Shown: positions 62,593 to 64,000 of the stretch, one piece after another | How the letters are laid out: each line of letters begins with the position of its first letter | Numbering within the stretch: the stretch's first letter is position 1 | Assembly (NCBI RefSeq): GCF_030694375.1 | Contig: NZ_JAUXYL010000051.1 | Coordinates: 1-64,000 of the forward strand | DNA length: 64,000 bases | Direction: 5' to 3' | DNA from: Algoriphagus sp. | Lineage (GTDB): Bacteria > Bacteroidota > Bacteroidia > Cytophagales > Cyclobacteriaceae | Made by a program: the position numbers and the translations under genes | The notes under the pieces: model-generated | The model's database searches: none | Seen by the model: only the letters and a program-made list of their open reading frames with translations | Told to the model about the DNA's origin: nothing

Positions 62593-64000
62593 TTACTCTG
62601 ATTTCAAAGATTTTACAGGATTTGCCATAGCAGCTTTGAACGCATGAAAACTGACGGTACCAAAAGCAATCAAAACAGCAACCAATCCAGCCGTTACAAA
62701 AATCCAGATGCTGAGATCGATTTTATAGGCAAAATTCTCCAGCCATTTTTCTGCGGAAAAATATCCCAATGGCGCAGCGATCAGAATTGCGATTAAAACC
62801 AGCATCAAGAATTCTTTGGATACCAAGGTGGTGATATCCCATGTGGTAGCGCCCAATACTTTTCTGATACCGATTTCCTTGATTTTCTGTTCTGCTGTAA
62901 ATGCTGCCAATCCAAACAGTCCAATGCAGGAAATTAATATGGCAATCACTGTGAAATATAGAATGATGGTGGAAGTTCGCTTTTCAGTTTGATAGTTTCT
63001 TTGGAAATCCTGATCTAAAAAAGAATAAGCAAATGGTGTGGCGGGATTGAAAGATTTCCATGCTTTTTCCACAAAAGAAATCAAATCAGCTGTCCGTTCT
63101 GATTCAAATTTCGCCACCAGAAATGGCGGTTGACTTGTGAATGGAAAAGCCAAAGGCTTGATGTTTTTGTGGAGACTTTCAAAATGAAAATCTTTTACTA
63201 CACCTATAATTTCCCAGCTATTCTTTTGGCCCTGCCATTCCATGATCAGCTTTTTTCCAATAGCCTCTTCTACACCAAATCCAAAAGCTTTGGCAGTGGT
63301 CTCATTCACTACCAATCTGCTGCTGTTTTCTGTAAAATCTTCAGAATATCCTCTTCCGGCCAAGATTTCAAGGTCCAAAACCTCAAAGAAATCGTTGGAA
63401 ACCCTGTTGATATACACATCAACCACATCATCAACTGTTTTTCCTTCCGGATAGAGCAACCAATCCTGAAGAACTTTCAAGCCGGGATATGAAGATCCAC
63501 CACTTACCATGCGAATGCCTTGTTGACTTTCCAATTGGGATTTGAATACGGAATAATTTGCCCTTGCTTCTTCACTTTGTAGAGGGACAACTAGCTGCTG
63601 TTCCTTGTCAAACCCAAGGTTGCTATCGGTCAAAAAACTCATCTGCCCTTGAATGATGAAGGCCATAGCAATCAGTGCAACCGAAATTACAAATTGGAAA
63701 ACTACCAAACCCTTTCTGATGGATACTGCAGCAAAGCCATTGGTTCTGCTTCCTTTTAATATTGCAACAGGGCGAAACCCGGATAAATAAAAAGCTGGAT
63801 AAATTCCTGCCATAAGTCCGGTAATCAGCGTCAGTCCAAAAATTATCGGAAACAATAAAGGGTTGCCAAACAGGCCGAGTGATTTTTCAGTAACATTATT
63901 GAAAATAGGCAGCAGAAGTTGCAATAGTAGAAAAGCCAATAGCAATGCAAAGACGCTCATTAGGAGGGATTCGCCCATGAATTGTTTTACTAATTCACCT
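62593..64000 (-). CDS. FtsX/MacB-core ABC permease 9, partial
   Basis: The frame is open to the window edge (the residues before the internal Met at 63978 read G-E-L-V-K-Q-F), so the N-terminal helix, the periplasmic core and the first coupling motif are outside. About 469 residues are visible: the rest of the first FtsX block (Q-F-M-G-E-S-L-L-M), the second periplasmic part, and the second block with K-E-I-G-I-R-K-V-L-G-A. C-terminus N-P-V-K-S-L-K-S-E. It belongs to an operon that continues to the right and ends at the terminator near 62.48 kb. Confidence 0.88.
   Translation of the reverse strand, partial: GELVKQFMGESLLMSVFALLLAFLLLQLLLPIFNNVTEKSLGLFGNPLLFPIIFGLTLITGLMAGIYPAFYLSGFRPVAILKGSRTNGFAAVSIRKGLVVFQFVISVALIAMAFIIQGQMSFLTDSNLGFDKEQQLVVPLQSEEARANYSVFKSQLESQQGIRMVSGGSSYPGLKVLQDWLLYPEGKTVDDVVDVYINRVSNDFFEVLDLEILAGRGYSEDFTENSSRLVVNETTAKAFGFGVEEAIGKKLIMEWQGQKNSWEIIGVVKDFHFESLHKNIKPLAFPFTSQPPFLVAKFESERTADLISFVEKAWKSFNPATPFAYSFLDQDFQRNYQTEKRTSTIILYFTVIAILISCIGLFGLAAFTAEQKIKEIGIRKVLGATTWDITTLVSKEFLMLVLIAILIAAPLGYFSAEKWLENFAYKIDLSIWIFVTAGLVAVLIAFGTVSFHAFKAAMANPVKSLKSE

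Overview
The window looks like chromosomal DNA of a member of the Bacteroidota, most likely order Cytophagales near Cyclobacteriaceae/Algoriphagus. This is judged from the gene families only: Wzi-family capsule protein, very large FtsX-type permeases, DUF4097/DUF4136/DUF2490 proteins, a Tat-exported Gfo/Idh oxidoreductase paired with a DUF1080 protein, and a TAnnTTTG-type promoter. No rRNA, tRNA, CRISPR array or insertion sequence was seen. Nearly everything is encoded on the minus strand; the exceptions are three genes between 32.5 and 35.2 kb.

Region 1 (1-31.7 kb, minus strand, read right to left) is a Wzx/Wzy-type surface-polysaccharide locus. It starts with Wza-like export lipoprotein and Wzc-like tyrosine kinase, then an unknown protein, UDP-glucuronate decarboxylase, a PIN toxin-antitoxin pair embedded between intergenic repeats, and a UDP-sugar dehydrogenase. 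An AT-rich serotype-like core follows (about 10.2-22.6 kb): flippase, acetyltransferase, unknown toroid-like protein, glycosyltransferases, EpsG-type polymerase candidate, and a CapE/RmlD-like/WecB trio for an L-series 2-acetamido-2,6-dideoxyhexose. After it come an acetamidino-sugar module (amidotransferase, HisH2, HisF2), a two-domain dehydrogenase/Gfo-Idh protein, a heparinase II/III-like protein, a GT4, Wzi and a WecA-type initiating transferase cut by the window edge. Together they can make UDP-sugars, start the lipid-linked repeat unit, assemble, flip, polymerise and export it. The gene set predicts an amidinated L-QuiN/L-RhaN-type sugar rather than L-FucNAc, because the RmlD-like enzyme has no cupin 3-epimerase domain.

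Region 2 (31.9-35.3 kb) holds small envelope genes: a Zn-ribbon protein, a DUF2490 protein, a DUF4136 lipoprotein and an OmpA-type lipoprotein with a duplicated leader.

Region 3 (35.6-64 kb) is an efflux/FtsX array: one TolC-like protein, one ABC ATPase, nine full-length-type FtsX/MacB-core permeases (the last cut by the window edge), a DUF4097 protein, and an inserted DUF1080 + Gfo/Idh pair. Three intergenic regions carry the same arrangement, a 16-bp palindrome (CGRACATTTTTGTYCG) 65-67 bp upstream of a TGGCAY element, in front of the first gene of three predicted operons. This resembles an enhancer-binding-protein site plus a sigma-54 -24 box and is the most interesting signal in the window. 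A second genome-wide-looking pattern is the use of degenerate 8-bp tandem arrays just before start codons and degenerate 7-bp arrays just after stop codons.
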